A DNA stretch of 64,000 nt from Acuticoccus sp039034015 (GTDB lineage: Bacteria > Pseudomonadota > Alphaproteobacteria > Rhizobiales > Amorphaceae). Positions 17,724 through 27,226 of this stretch are shown here, piece after piece; position 1 is the first letter of the stretch, and every line of letters begins with the position of its first letter. A program made the position numbers and the translations under genes. The notes beneath the pieces were generated by a model. It was not told the origin of the DNA, made no database searches, and saw only the letters and a list, made by a program, of their open reading frames with translations. Location: assembly GCA_039034015.1 (NCBI GenBank), contig JBCCBM010000003.1:285390-349389 (forward strand), written 5' to 3'.

Positions 17724-18419
17724 TCAGATGTGAAGATAACGGTCGACGGCGCCGGGGGCGGCGGCAAGGTCGGCCGCCGTGCCGCGCCACACCACCGCGC
17801 CCTTTTCAAGCACCACGTGCCGGTCGGCGATCTTTGAGAGCGCGGCAAGGTTCTTGTCGATGATGAGGATCGCCTCACCCTCGCCCTTCAGCGCGGCCAA
17901 CCGGTCCCAAATCTCTTGGCGGATCAAGGGGGCAAGGCCCTCCGTCGCCTCATCGAGGATGAGAAGTTTTGGGTTCGTCATCAGCGCGCGGCCGATGGCG
18001 AGCATCTGTTGTTCACCGCCGGAAAGCTGCGAGCCAAGGTTACCCTTGCGCTCCGCAAGGCGGGGGAAGAAGGCGTAGACCTTGTCGGTGGTCCACCCGC
18101 CCTTGCCCCGGCTGGTGGCAAGAAGGTTTTCCTCCACCGTGAGCGTCGGGAACACCTGCCGGCCCTCCGGCACAAGGCCAATGCCCGCCTGGCCCACCCG
18201 GTAGGGCGGGACGGCAGACAGATCCTTTCCCTCAAGGTGCACCGCGCCGGCGCTTTTGGGGATGAGGCCTGTGATGGCGCTCACGGTCGTGGTCTTGCCC
18301 ATCCCATTGCGTCCAAGCAGCGTGACGACCTCGCCGCGGTCCACCGCAAGGTCGACGCCGAAGAGCACCTTTGCGCTGCCATAGCCGGCGTGAAGGTCGC
18401 GCACGGTGAGGAGGCTCAT
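17724..18419 (-). CDS. livF: branched-chain amino acid-type ABC transporter ATP-binding protein LivF
   Basis: The 231-residue ATPase has Walker A GRNGMGKTTTV, signature LSGGEQQMLAIGRAL and Walker B LLILDEATEGLAP, the LivF form. The start ATG overlaps the livG stop by ATGA. It drives import with LivG, LivH, LivM and LivK. Neighbouring genes for CoA ligation and ring oxidation suggest an aromatic acid or amino-aromatic substrate rather than leucine. Confidence 0.94.
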   Translation of the reverse strand: MSLLTVRDLHAGYGSAKVLFGVDLAVDRGEVVTLLGRNGMGKTTTVSAITGLIPKSAGAVHLEGKDLSAVPPYRVGQAGIGLVPEGRQVFPTLTVEENLLATSRGKGGWTTDKVYAFFPRLAERKGNLGSQLSGGEQQMLAIGRALMTNPKLLILDEATEGLAPLIRQEIWDRLAALKGEGEAILIIDKNLAALSKIADRHVVLEKGAVVWRGTAADLAAAPGAVDRYLHI

Positions 18420-19165
18420 ACCACCTCATCCCCCAGATACGCGGCTCTGGCAGCGGGGTCGGCCCGCAGCGCATCGGGCGTGCCGGCCGCCACAAGGCGC
18501 CCTTCCACCAGCAGCGAAATGCGGTCGGCAAGGGCAAAGACCGCCTCCATGTCATGCTCCACCAAGAGCATGGGCACACGCGTCTTCAGGCCCTTCAGGA
18601 GCGTTGTTAGCGTTTCGCTTTCGGCCTTTCCCATACCGGCCATCGGCTCATCGAGGAGCAGGAGTTTTGGGTTGCCGGCGAGGGCGACCGCAATTTCCAA
18701 AAGCCGGCATTCGCCGTGGGAAAGGTCGGCGGCCTTGGCATCTGCGCGCCCAGCGAGGCCAACGGTTTCAAGGGCGTTGCGGGCGGCAGCGTTCAGGGTC
18801 TCTTCGCGCGCGGCGGGGGCGAAGAAGGAGAGGCTGGAGCCCGCCCGCGCTTGCGCCGCCAGGGCGACATTTTCAAGCACCGAGAAGGATTTGATGAGCG
18901 ATGTGATCTGGTAGGTGCGCCCCAACCCGCGCTGGGCGCGGCGGGGGACGGGAAGGTGGGTCACATCCTCCCCCTCGAACGCGATGGACCCTTCGTCGGG
19001 CGCGAGGCTCCCGGCGAGCTGGTTGACGAAGGTGGATTTTCCTGCCCCGTTGGGGCCGATGAGGGCGTGGCATTCGCCTTCGCGCACGTCGAGGGAGACG
19101 CCGTCGGTCACCTTCAGCGCGCCAAAGCTTTTGTGCAGATTGTGCACGGTGAGGATCGCGCTCAC
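18416..19165 (-). CDS. livG: branched-chain amino acid-type ABC transporter ATP-binding protein LivG
   Basis: The 249-residue ATPase has Walker A GPNGAGKSTF and Walker B LLLLDEPMAGM. The ABC signature reads LSHGECRLLEIA, in which His replaces the usual second-position Gly; this LSHGE form is common in LivG-type proteins. The start is the GTG at 19165, which overlaps the livM stop (GTGA); longer upstream codons lie inside livM. It is the second ATPase of the importer. Confidence 0.93.
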   Translation of the reverse strand: MSAILTVHNLHKSFGALKVTDGVSLDVREGECHALIGPNGAGKSTFVNQLAGSLAPDEGSIAFEGEDVTHLPVPRRAQRGLGRTYQITSLIKSFSVLENVALAAQARAGSSLSFFAPAAREETLNAAARNALETVGLAGRADAKAADLSHGECRLLEIAVALAGNPKLLLLDEPMAGMGKAESETLTTLLKGLKTRVPMLLVEHDMEAVFALADRISLLVEGRLVAAGTPDALRADPAARAAYLGDEVV

Positions 19166-20133
19166 TTGCCGAGCCGCCCGAGCGCGCCCGCAATCCCGCC
19201 CCGCGCGAAGAGCACCAGAAGCACCAAGAGCGGCCCGAAGATGAGCCGCCAATATTGCGTTACCTCCGACAGCGCCTCCTCAATGAGCACGAAGGAGAGC
19301 GCGCCGATGAGTGCCCCGTTGCGCGTGCCAAGCCCGCCCAGGACGACGATGATGATGAGGTCGCCCGACATTTGCCATTGGGCGAGCGCCGGGCTCACAA
19401 ACTCGGTCCTGTGGGCGACAAGAAAGCCACCGATCCCGGCGATGACGGCGGCAATCACGTAGGCGATCAGCCGGTAGCGGAAGACGGAAAAGCCCATCGC
19501 CTCCACGCGGGTGGCGTTGTCCTTCGCGCCGCGCAGGATGCGGCCAAAGCGGGAGGCCGACAGGCGCGCCACAAACCACCAGGTGAGGAGGAGGGCGCCA
19601 AGGGTGATGTAGTAAAACGGCACATCATCGGCGAGGAAGCGCGCGCCAAAGACCTCTGAAAGGCTCCACAGGGTGAGGCCATCATCCCCGCCATAGGCCG
19701 AGAGGGATTGGAGGGTGAAGAACACCATTTGCCCGAAGGCAAGCGTGATCATGATGAAGTAAACGCCGGAGGTGCGCAGGCTGATTGCCCCCGTCACCAC
19801 GGCGAACACTGTGCAGGCAAGGACCACCAGCGCCAGGATTGTGGGCGCATCGTAAAGCCCCTCTTCGAGACTGATGCCGGTGACGTAGGCGCCAAGGGCG
19901 TAGAACGCGGCGTGGCCAAAGCTCACCATGCCCGCCTGGCCGATCAAGATGTCGAGCGAGATCGCAACAACGGCCAGCACCATCGCCTTGGTGACGAGGG
20001 AGAGGAGGTAGCTGCCGCCCCAAACATCTGTCAGGGCCGGCACGATGGCCAACAGCGCAAAAATCAGGAGGCCAAAGAGGAGGCTTGGCGACAACGCGGG
20101 GCGGGTGGGGGCGGCGGCGGCGGTGTCGGTCAT
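19162..20133 (-). CDS. livM: branched-chain amino acid-type ABC transporter permease LivM
   Basis: The 323-residue membrane protein has about nine to ten hydrophobic helices and the family's GQAGMVSFGHAAFYALGAYVTG signature, plus the GGLGTRNGALIGA loop that contacts the ATPases. Its start overlaps livH by ATGA and its stop overlaps livG. It forms the translocation pore with LivH. Confidence 0.94.
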   Translation of the reverse strand: MTDTAAAAPTRPALSPSLLFGLLIFALLAIVPALTDVWGGSYLLSLVTKAMVLAVVAISLDILIGQAGMVSFGHAAFYALGAYVTGISLEEGLYDAPTILALVVLACTVFAVVTGAISLRTSGVYFIMITLAFGQMVFFTLQSLSAYGGDDGLTLWSLSEVFGARFLADDVPFYYITLGALLLTWWFVARLSASRFGRILRGAKDNATRVEAMGFSVFRYRLIAYVIAAVIAGIGGFLVAHRTEFVSPALAQWQMSGDLIIIVVLGGLGTRNGALIGALSFVLIEEALSEVTQYWRLIFGPLLVLLVLFARGGIAGALGRLGK

Positions 20134-21053
20134 CGCGCGGTGGCCGGGAAGAGGCCCTGGGGCCGGAAGAAGAGAACGAACGCCATCAAGATGTAGATGA
20201 GCATGGAGGAGAGCGCTGGGCCGATGGTGTTGGCGGCGGACGCGTCGAACGCGAGGCGCAGCGTGTCGGTGAGGAGTGTGCGCCCAACGGTGTCAATGAG
20301 GCCCACTAGAAGCGCTGCCACAAAGGCCCCGCGCACAGACCCGATCCCGCCGATGACGATCACCACGAAGGCGACGATCAAAAGCCCGTCGCCCATGTTG
20401 GGTTCCACCGCGAAGAGCGGGGCGGTGATGGCGCCGGCAAAGCCTGCCAGCATTGCGCCAAAGCCGAAGACGATCATGAAAAGCTTGTGAATGTCGACGC
20501 CAAGGACGCTCACCATCTTTGCGTTGCTTGCGCCGGCGCGGATCAACATGCCAACGCGGGTTCTGGCGACCACAATGTAAAGCCCGACCGCGACCAGGAG
20601 GCCGAGGACCAGGACGGCGATGCGATAAATGGGATAGCGCAGCGTGTCGGTGAGCTGGAACGACCAGTCGAGCGCTTCGGGGAGTGGGACGGAGAGGGGC
20701 GTTGGGCCAAAAATCGCCTTCACCGCCTCGTTGAGGAAAAGGATGATGGCAAAGGTTGCGAGCACCTGATCCAGATGCGGCCGGTCATAAAGATGTCGGA
20801 AGATAACGAATTCAAGGAACAGTCCGAAGGCGAGGGCCGCGACGAGCGTCAACAGGATCGAGATCAGAAAGTGGCCGGTGAGCGCGTAAAAGACGAAGAT
20901 AAAATAGGCACCCACCATGTATTGGACGCCATGGGCAAGATTAATAAACCCCATCACCCCGAAAACCAGGGTGAGCCCGGCCGCAATCAAAAAGAGCAAC
21001 ACTCCATACTGCAGACCATTGAGAAGCTGGATGAGGAGGAGTGTCGTGTTCAC
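20130..21053 (-). CDS. livH: branched-chain amino acid-type ABC transporter permease LivH
   Basis: The 307-residue membrane protein starts with a GTG 14 bp after livK. It contains the LivH motifs LQYGVLLFLIAAGLTLVFG and NLAHG, and the coupling loop VIVIGGIGSVRGAFVAALLVG. It is the other half of the permease dimer with LivM and lies in the same operon. Confidence 0.94.
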   Translation of the reverse strand: MNTTLLLIQLLNGLQYGVLLFLIAAGLTLVFGVMGFINLAHGVQYMVGAYFIFVFYALTGHFLISILLTLVAALAFGLFLEFVIFRHLYDRPHLDQVLATFAIILFLNEAVKAIFGPTPLSVPLPEALDWSFQLTDTLRYPIYRIAVLVLGLLVAVGLYIVVARTRVGMLIRAGASNAKMVSVLGVDIHKLFMIVFGFGAMLAGFAGAITAPLFAVEPNMGDGLLIVAFVVIVIGGIGSVRGAFVAALLVGLIDTVGRTLLTDTLRLAFDASAANTIGPALSSMLIYILMAFVLFFRPQGLFPATAR

Positions 21054-21067
21054 GGCCGGTGCCTTTG

Positions 21068-22228
21068 TTAGCGCATACGGCAGTCTTCGGCGTACGCGTC
21101 GGCGTGATCGTCAAGGATCTTTTCGGCGATGGCGGTCTGCCAAAGGCCATCCTCCCGCTGCATCATGTTGAGGAGGTAAAAATCCTGGACCGGGTAGTGG
21201 TTGGAGTTGAAGCTGAAGTCACCGCGAAGGCTGTCGAACTCGGCGGCGCGGAGGGCGTCGCGGAACGCGTCGGGGTCTGACATGTCGCCGCCGACTTTGG
21301 TGAGCGCGCTGTCGATGAGCATGGCGGTGTCGTAGCCCTGCATGGCGTAGCCGCCCGGCACCTTGCCGTATGTGGCAACAAAGGAGTCCACAAAGGCTTT
21401 GCTCGCCGCAATGTCCGTGGTCGGCGACCAGTTGGCGACCCCGTTCAGCCCGAGGCCGTTGTCCTTCACGGCGGGGAGCGTCGTCTCGTCAACGGTGAAG
21501 GCGGACAGGAAGGTGAGCGTGTCCTTCAGCCCAGCCTGGGCAAACTGGGTGACGAAGCGAACGCCCATCCCGCCCGGCATGAAGGTGTAGAGCGCGTCCG
21601 CGTCCGCCTCCGCCAACCGGGCAATTTCGGCCGAGAAATCGGTGTGGCCGAGGGGCACGAAGACTTCGTCAACGATGGTGCCTTCAAAGGTGCGCTTAAA
21701 GCCTTCAAAGTTGTCGCGGCCGGCCTGATAGTTTGGCGCCATCAGGAAAACTTTTTCAAGCCCCGCCTTGGTGGCATAGGCACCGAGGGCCTCGGAGTTT
21801 TGGTCGTTCTGATAGGATGTGACGAAGAAGTAAGGGTTGCAGTTGCGCCCGGCGAAGGTTGATGGCCCAGCGTTGGGGCTGATCAAAAAGGTTTCGGACT
21901 GGATGACGGGCTTAAAGATTGTCTGCAACATGTTCGAGAACACAGTCCCGACGACGATGTCCACATTGTCCCGCTCCAGAAGGCCGGTGACCTTGGTGAG
22001 GGCGACATCGGGGGTGAGCTCATTGTCCACCACGATGACCTCTGTGCTCACACCGCCGAGGGCACCGCCTTTTTCGCTGAGCGCAAGGTTGAAACCGTCG
22101 ACCACCTGTTGCCCAATGGCGCCGGCGGGGCCAGACAGGGTGACGGACATTCCGATCTTGATGTCCTCGGCGAGGGCGGCCGACGAGACGGCCAGAGCCG
22201 CAAGGCTCGTCATCAGTGTGCGCACCAT
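21068..22228 (-). CDS. livK: ABC transporter periplasmic substrate-binding protein (LivK-type)
   Basis: The 386-residue protein has a cleavable signal peptide (MVRTLMTSLAALAVSSAALA, then EDIKIG). The mature type I periplasmic binding fold has SVTLSGPAGAIGQQVVDGFNLAL near the N-terminus. It binds the ligand in the periplasm and delivers it to LivHM. A strong ribosome site (AGGGGAG) precedes the ATG. It is the first gene of the five-gene importer operon, followed by the cupin gene. Aromatic-acid-binding members of this family are common beside CoA-dependent aromatic pathways, so an aromatic ligand is inferred. Confidence 0.92.
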   Translation of the reverse strand: MVRTLMTSLAALAVSSAALAEDIKIGMSVTLSGPAGAIGQQVVDGFNLALSEKGGALGGVSTEVIVVDNELTPDVALTKVTGLLERDNVDIVVGTVFSNMLQTIFKPVIQSETFLISPNAGPSTFAGRNCNPYFFVTSYQNDQNSEALGAYATKAGLEKVFLMAPNYQAGRDNFEGFKRTFEGTIVDEVFVPLGHTDFSAEIARLAEADADALYTFMPGGMGVRFVTQFAQAGLKDTLTFLSAFTVDETTLPAVKDNGLGLNGVANWSPTTDIAASKAFVDSFVATYGKVPGGYAMQGYDTAMLIDSALTKVGGDMSDPDAFRDALRAAEFDSLRGDFSFNSNHYPVQDFYLLNMMQREDGLWQTAIAEKILDDHADAYAEDCRMR

Positions 22229-22328
22229 CGCGCTCCCCTTTTCACATCACTTTTGACAAATTAACGCACACACTCCTTTAAGTGTAAAGTATGTGGCCGC
22301 GGCCCCACCGCATCCAAAGGAGGCATCC
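22229..22328. promoter_or_regulatory. divergent control region between livK and the alpha/beta hydrolase
   Basis: This 100-bp gap must hold promoters for both directions. It has a TTGACA at 22253 and an inverted repeat ACACT-ccttta-AGTGT at 22270-22285, a possible operator centred between the two genes. No clear -10 box is spaced for the TTGACA. The hydrolase ribosome site AAAGGAGG lies near its right end. Confidence 0.4.
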
Positions 22329-23147
22329 ATGGCGCTCTTTTCCATCACCGATTGGGATGATGCCTACGCCAACGGGCCCAACATTCCGGCCGGCGACACC
22401 TTTCCGCCCCGCTGGCAGGCTGATGCCGCCGCCTTCCGCGCCGCACACACGGTGGAGGCCGACATCCCGTATGGCGATCGCCCCCGCCAAAAGTTTGACC
22501 TTTTGCGGCCCGCTGGCGCGCCCCGCGGGCTCTTGGTTTTTGTCCATGGCGGCTTTTGGATGCGGTGTGATCGCACATGGTTCACACACTTTGCCGCCGG
22601 CCCCCTCGCGCGCGGGATGGCGGTGGCGCTCCCTTCCTACACGCTCGCCCCAGAGGCCCGGATTTCAGAAATCACGCGGGAGGTTGGCGCCGCGGTGACG
22701 ATGGCCGCGTCGCATGTGGCGGGCCCCATCATTCTTGCCGGGCATTCGGCCGGCGGCCACCTCGTGACCCGCCAGGTGTGCACCGACGGCCCGCTCGGCG
22801 AGGACATTGCCGCGCGCATTGCCCAGGTGGTGTCGATTTCGGGCCTTCACGATCTGCGCCCGCTCCTCCGCCTCAAAATGAACGAGACGTTTCAGATGGA
22901 CGCCGCCGAAGCCGCGGACGAGAGCGCGGCCCTCAAACACCCGCGCGAGGATGTACATGTGGTCTGCTATGTAGGTGGCACGGAACGGCAAGAATTTTTG
23001 CGCCAGAACGCCCTTTTGGCCAATATTTGGACAGGCCTCGGCGCAAAAATCGAAGAGATTACCGAGCCCGACCGCCACCATTTTGATGTGCTAGATGGCC
23101 TCAGACACGCCGAGCACCCCCTTACAACATTCGTTTCGCTGGGTTGA
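22329..23147 (+). CDS. alpha/beta hydrolase, kynurenine formamidase-like
   Basis: The 272-residue serine hydrolase has an oxyanion HGGFWMR motif, nucleophile GHSAGGH and a late catalytic His in DRHHFDVLDGL. HGGxW plus GHSAGG is typical of arylformamidases and related esterases. If it is a kynurenine formamidase, it would feed the tryptophan-kynurenine-anthranilate route. That would suit the neighbouring aminobenzoyl-CoA-type enzyme, but no kynureninase is in the window. A very good ribosome site (AAAGGAGG) precedes the ATG. It is divergent from livK. A general esterase or amidase role remains possible. Confidence 0.75.
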   Translation: MALFSITDWDDAYANGPNIPAGDTFPPRWQADAAAFRAAHTVEADIPYGDRPRQKFDLLRPAGAPRGLLVFVHGGFWMRCDRTWFTHFAAGPLARGMAVALPSYTLAPEARISEITREVGAAVTMAASHVAGPIILAGHSAGGHLVTRQVCTDGPLGEDIAARIAQVVSISGLHDLRPLLRLKMNETFQMDAAEAADESAALKHPREDVHVVCYVGGTERQEFLRQNALLANIWTGLGAKIEEITEPDRHHFDVLDGLRHAEHPLTTFVSLG

Positions 23148-23198
23148 GCCCCAAACGTCCAAACATTTCCGTTGGTGAGATGGAAACGCGACTTTCCA

Positions 23199-23223
23199 AC
23201 CAAACCGGCAAAGCCGGTTTGGT
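23199..23223. terminator. bidirectional terminator hairpin
   Basis: ACCAAACCGGC-aaa-GCCGGTTTGGT is a perfect 11-bp stem with a 3-base loop in the 145-bp gap between the convergent hydrolase and CoA-ligase genes. It lacks a strong T run but is well placed to end transcription from both sides. Confidence 0.65.
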
Positions 23224-23292
23224 CATCCTTTGATGCGCAATGGCCGCCCCGGCAGACTGCGGTCATCGGCGGGAGCGTTGGCCCCCGGAGCC

Positions 23293-24783
23293 TCACCCAC
23301 GGAGCGCTGCGGCGAGTGCCCCGCGCATCACCTTGCGGGTTGGGGTTATGGGCAGCGCGTCAAACACTTCCAGCCGCTCCGGCCATTTGAATTTTGCCAC
23401 CCCTTCTTTGTCCAACCGCGCCGTGACGTCCTCCAGGCGCAAGGCGGCGCCGGGGTGGAGTTCGGCGCACAGGCACGCGCGCTCACCAAGGACGGGGTCG
23501 GGCAGGGGGATGATCGCGCATTGGGCAATGGCGGGAAGGTCGAGGAGGATCTCTTCAATGTCGGCCGGGTTAAATTTTATGCCGCCGCGGTTGATGATCT
23601 CTTTCGTGCGCCCGGTGAGGCGGATGAAGCCGTCGGCGTCAATGACGGCGGTGTCGCCGGTTTGGAACCAGCCGTCGTGGGAGAAGGCGGCGGCGGTCTC
23701 ATCGGGGTTGTTGCGATAGCCGGCGAAGACGGAGGGGCCGCGCACCTCGAGCGCGCCCGCCTCGGTGACGCGGGCCTCTGTGCCGGGCGCGGGGCGGCCG
23801 GTGGTGGTGAGGCGTTGTTCGGCCGGGTCATCGGGCCGGCCGTAGGCGCCGGCTTGAAGCTCGCTCATGCCCCAAAGTTGGATGACGCTGCCGTTTGGCA
23901 AAAGCGCGTCCACCGACGCGGCGAGGCGTTTGGGAACGGCAGCGCCTGAGAGGCTCACCACCCGCGTCTCCTCAAAGAGTGCGGATGACAGCGCGCCTGA
24001 GCCGACCAGCGGGGCAAAGTGCGCGGGCGCGGCGTAAACCACGGTCGGGCGGAAGGTTTTGAGCGCGCCGGGGACGGCCGGCGGCGCGAAGGCCGGCAGG
24101 AGCGCTGCGGCCGCGCCGGTCAGGACGGCCATGTGCACCGTCATCAGCCCATAAAGATGGGTGAAGGGGGCAAAGGACAGGATGCGGCCATCGCCATCAA
24201 TGCCGAAGGCGGCGGCAGCGTCGGCCGCGTTTTGCATGAAGCCGCGGGCGGGATGGGGGACGCCTTTTGGGCTTGCGGTGGTGCCGGAGGTGTAGAGGAG
24301 AAGATAGGCGTCGTCGGGCCCGGCCGGCGTGAGAGCGGATGGGTCTGCGTTGGCGCGAAGATCGTCAAAGCTGCCGCCAACGGCGAACACGTGCTCCAGC
24401 GCGGGAAGATCGGGCGCCAGCGCTTCAATCTCGCCGGCGGGCGAGTGGTCCTTGCCGTTCGCGAGCGCGATGGCTGCTTTTGCGCCGCTGTGGCCGAGCA
24501 GCGTTTTGAGTTCATCGCGCCGGTAGGGCATGTGGACGGTCTGGGTGATGGCCCCGCGCGCGCCGGCTGCCAGCATGGTGACAATGAATTCGGGGATGTT
24601 GGGAAGCTGCACGGCCACCACATCGCCTGCGCCGATGCCGTGGGCGGCAAAGCCGGTGGCGACCCGCTCCACCTCCTCCAGCAGCGCGCGGTGGCTGATG
24701 GCGCCAGCCTCGGTGAGGATGGCGGGCGCATCGGGGCGGGCGGCCGCATTGTCCCGCAGGGCCGCAAACAGCGTGCGGCTCAT
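23293..24783 (-). CDS. AMP-dependent acyl-CoA ligase, probably aryl-CoA (aminobenzoate- or salicylate-CoA) ligase
   Basis: The 496-residue ANL-superfamily enzyme has the P-loop LLLYTSGTTASPKGVPH, the A5 motif LWGMSELQAG, the hinge GRTKEIINRGGIKFNP, and the C-terminal catalytic Lys in LPITPTRKVMRG. It makes an acyl-CoA through an acyl-AMP. Its ATG overlaps the stop of the bifunctional monooxygenase-reductase gene (ATGA), so the two are coupled and its product is probably that enzyme's substrate. 2-Aminobenzoate-CoA ligases occur in the same arrangement in aerobic anthranilate degraders. The exact acid is inferred. Confidence 0.85.
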   Translation of the reverse strand: MSRTLFAALRDNAAARPDAPAILTEAGAISHRALLEEVERVATGFAAHGIGAGDVVAVQLPNIPEFIVTMLAAGARGAITQTVHMPYRRDELKTLLGHSGAKAAIALANGKDHSPAGEIEALAPDLPALEHVFAVGGSFDDLRANADPSALTPAGPDDAYLLLYTSGTTASPKGVPHPARGFMQNAADAAAAFGIDGDGRILSFAPFTHLYGLMTVHMAVLTGAAAALLPAFAPPAVPGALKTFRPTVVYAAPAHFAPLVGSGALSSALFEETRVVSLSGAAVPKRLAASVDALLPNGSVIQLWGMSELQAGAYGRPDDPAEQRLTTTGRPAPGTEARVTEAGALEVRGPSVFAGYRNNPDETAAAFSHDGWFQTGDTAVIDADGFIRLTGRTKEIINRGGIKFNPADIEEILLDLPAIAQCAIIPLPDPVLGERACLCAELHPGAALRLEDVTARLDKEGVAKFKWPERLEVFDALPITPTRKVMRGALAAALRG

Positions 24784-27161
24784 TCGGCCGCGGCTTTGAA
24801 GGGTTCGGCCGGCGCCTCCACCGCGTGGCGTTTGGGCGATGCTTTTTCTTGCAGCTCCATCAGCTTTTCGCGGCTTTTTTGGACCTCGCGCGCGGCCTGG
24901 AAGGCGCCGGCCATATAGGGTTTGGGCCAGGCTTTTGCGTTGCGCACGCCATACCAGGCGGCGGCTTGGTGGGTGAAATAAGGGTTCCACATGTGCGGCC
25001 GGCCAAGGGCCACAAGGTCGGCGCGGCGGGTGTGGAGGATGGTGTTGACCTGCGCGGCCTCGGTGATGTTGCCCACCGCCATCGTCTTCACCCGCGGCAC
25101 ATTGCGGATCGCCTCAGCAAACTGGGTCTGGAACATGCGGCCGTAAACCGGGCGCTGGTCCTCCACCGTTTGCCCCGCTGAGGCATCGATGAGGTCGACC
25201 CCGGCTTCCTGGAAAAGCCGGGCGATTTCAAATAGATCATCCTCGGAAAGGCCGCCCTCTTTCCAATCGGTCGCCGAGACGCGCACTGACATCGGTCGCT
25301 CTTTCGGCCAGACGTCGCGCATCGCCGCAAAGACTTCGAGCGGGAAGCGGGCGCGGTTTTGAATGCTGCCGCCGTATTCATCGTCCCGCTGGTTGGTGAG
25401 GGGGGAGAGGAAGCTTGCCAGGAGATAGCCGTGGGCGCAGTGAAGCTCGATCATGTCGAACCCGGCGCGGGCCGCGCGCTCCGTCGCCTGGACGAAATCG
25501 GCGATCACCTTGTCCATACCCGCCCGGTCAAGCGGTTCGGGCACCTGTGAGACGCCGGCCATCCAGGGGATCGGCGAGGCGGAGACCAGCGGCCAGTTGT
25601 CGGCGGGGTCCTCGATGGGAAAGTCCATCTTTTCCCAGCCGAGTTGGGTGGACCCTTTGCGGCCCGCATGGCCGAGTTGCAGGCACACCTTTGCGGCTGA
25701 GTTTTGGTGGATGAAGTCCACAATCTCCGTCCACCGCCGCTCATGCTCGTCAGTGTACATCCCCGGACAACCCCAGGTGATCCGCGCATCGGCGGAGGGG
25801 CACGTCATCTCGATGAAGATGAGGCCAAGTCCCCCCATGGCGTGGCTGCCATAATGAACCTTGTGCCAATCGGTGGGGTTGCCATCCCGGTCGGCCGAAT
25901 ACTGTGCCATGGGTGACATCACCACCCGGTTGGGGATGGTGAGGTCCCGCAACTTGAGCGAAGTGAACATCGGCGTTGGCCGGGTTTTGCGCACATCCTC
26001 GCCGGTTTCGCGAAAGTGCCGCTCGTAAAACTCGGTATCCGCCTGTTCGACGAAGTTGGCATCGCGCAGGAGCAAGTTATCGTAGGTGATCGACTTTGCC
26101 CGGCACATGACGACCATGGCAAACTGCATCGGCTCCATGTCGTAGGAGCGCTGCATGTGCTCAAACCAGGCGAGCGACACGTCCGCATTGTGCTGCGTGA
26201 TCTGGCAGGGCGTGCGGCGTTCATTGTCGTAGACTTTGAAGGCGGTCTCGATGCTTGTTTCGCCATGGGTAAGGACGGCATCGGAGAGCGCGATGGCACA
26301 CTCCATGGCAAGTTTGGTGCCCGAGCCGATGGAAAAGTGGGCCGTTGCCTTCGCATCACCCATGATGACGACGTTGTCGGACCACCAGTGTTCGCAAAAC
26401 ACCCGCGGAAATTTGCGCCAGTGCGAGCGGTTTAGCAGCAAAGAGTGGCCCTGAAGCTCCTCTGCGAAGATTTTTTCGAGCTTTTGCCGGGAATCTTCTT
26501 CGTCATCCACTTTAAAGCCGTGGCCTTGCCAGCAGGCCTCGTCCATCTCGAGCACCCAGGTGGAGCGATCGTCTTCATACTGGTAGCAGTGGGCAACGAC
26601 GATGCCGTGTTCGGTCTCGCGGAAGAAGTAATTGAACTCGTTCATCGGGCGGGTAGAGCCCATCCAGCAGAAACGGTTGTTCATCTGCTTGGTGGTGGGC
26701 TTGAAATCATCCTTGAACGCGTCGCGAATCCGGCTGTTCACCCCATCGCTGGCGACGATGATGTCACTGTCCGCAAACCGCGTCTTGATCTCGCTCGGCT
26801 CGATGGGCTCGCCAAAGGTGAGGACCACGCCAAGCTCCGCCGCCCGCTCTTGCAAAACGCGCAGCAGGGTGTGGCGGGAGGTGCCGCAAAAGCCGTTGCC
26901 GCCACAGCGGATTTCGTTGCCCTTGTAATGGATGGCAACATCGTCCCAATAGGCGAACGCTTCGCGGATCTTCTCGTAGGTTTCCGCATCGCGGGTGAAG
27001 AATTGATCCAGCGTATCGTCGGAGAAGACGACACCAAAGCCAAACGTGTCATCAGCTTTGTTTTGCTCGAAAACTTCGACGGTCCAGTCCGGCCGGGCCT
27101 TCTTGGTGAGGAGTGCGAAGTAGAGCCCGCCGGGGCCACCGCCGATCACCGTGATTTTCAT
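24780..27161 (-). CDS. bifunctional aryl-CoA monooxygenase/reductase (2-aminobenzoyl-CoA monooxygenase/reductase or salicylyl-CoA 5-hydroxylase type)
   Basis: The 793-residue fusion has two halves. Residues 1-~390 are a FAD monooxygenase (VIGGGPGGLYFALLTKK, SDDTLDQF, VVIMGDAKATAHFSIGSGTKLAMECAIALSDA). From ~410 on it is an Old Yellow Enzyme-type FMN reductase (PNRVVMSPMAQYSA, LQLGHAGRKGS, ELHCAHGYLLASFLSPLTNQR.DEYGG, ALGRPHMWNP). This architecture is that of 2-aminobenzoyl-CoA monooxygenase/reductase and of proteins named salicylyl-CoA 5-hydroxylase. It would hydroxylate and then reduce an aryl-CoA ring, in the cytoplasm, with O2 and NAD(P)H. The upstream open frame is discarded: the ATG at 27161 begins the FAD fold. 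Confidence 0.9.
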   Translation of the reverse strand: MKITVIGGGPGGLYFALLTKKARPDWTVEVFEQNKADDTFGFGVVFSDDTLDQFFTRDAETYEKIREAFAYWDDVAIHYKGNEIRCGGNGFCGTSRHTLLRVLQERAAELGVVLTFGEPIEPSEIKTRFADSDIIVASDGVNSRIRDAFKDDFKPTTKQMNNRFCWMGSTRPMNEFNYFFRETEHGIVVAHCYQYEDDRSTWVLEMDEACWQGHGFKVDDEEDSRQKLEKIFAEELQGHSLLLNRSHWRKFPRVFCEHWWSDNVVIMGDAKATAHFSIGSGTKLAMECAIALSDAVLTHGETSIETAFKVYDNERRTPCQITQHNADVSLAWFEHMQRSYDMEPMQFAMVVMCRAKSITYDNLLLRDANFVEQADTEFYERHFRETGEDVRKTRPTPMFTSLKLRDLTIPNRVVMSPMAQYSADRDGNPTDWHKVHYGSHAMGGLGLIFIEMTCPSADARITWGCPGMYTDEHERRWTEIVDFIHQNSAAKVCLQLGHAGRKGSTQLGWEKMDFPIEDPADNWPLVSASPIPWMAGVSQVPEPLDRAGMDKVIADFVQATERAARAGFDMIELHCAHGYLLASFLSPLTNQRDDEYGGSIQNRARFPLEVFAAMRDVWPKERPMSVRVSATDWKEGGLSEDDLFEIARLFQEAGVDLIDASAGQTVEDQRPVYGRMFQTQFAEAIRNVPRVKTMAVGNITEAAQVNTILHTRRADLVALGRPHMWNPYFTHQAAAWYGVRNAKAWPKPYMAGAFQAAREVQKSREKLMELQEKASPKRHAVEAPAEPFKAAAE

Positions 27162-27226
27162 GGGGCTCGTGTCCTCGTGTTGGCGGCCCTTCGCGGCCAA
27201 TGTGCGGAAAATTTTGGGCGCGGCGC

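Noticed and set aside
22329..23147. A firm call of kynurenine formamidase
   Set aside because: Motifs allow it, but no kynureninase or tryptophan dioxygenase gene is present, so only a family-level call is made.
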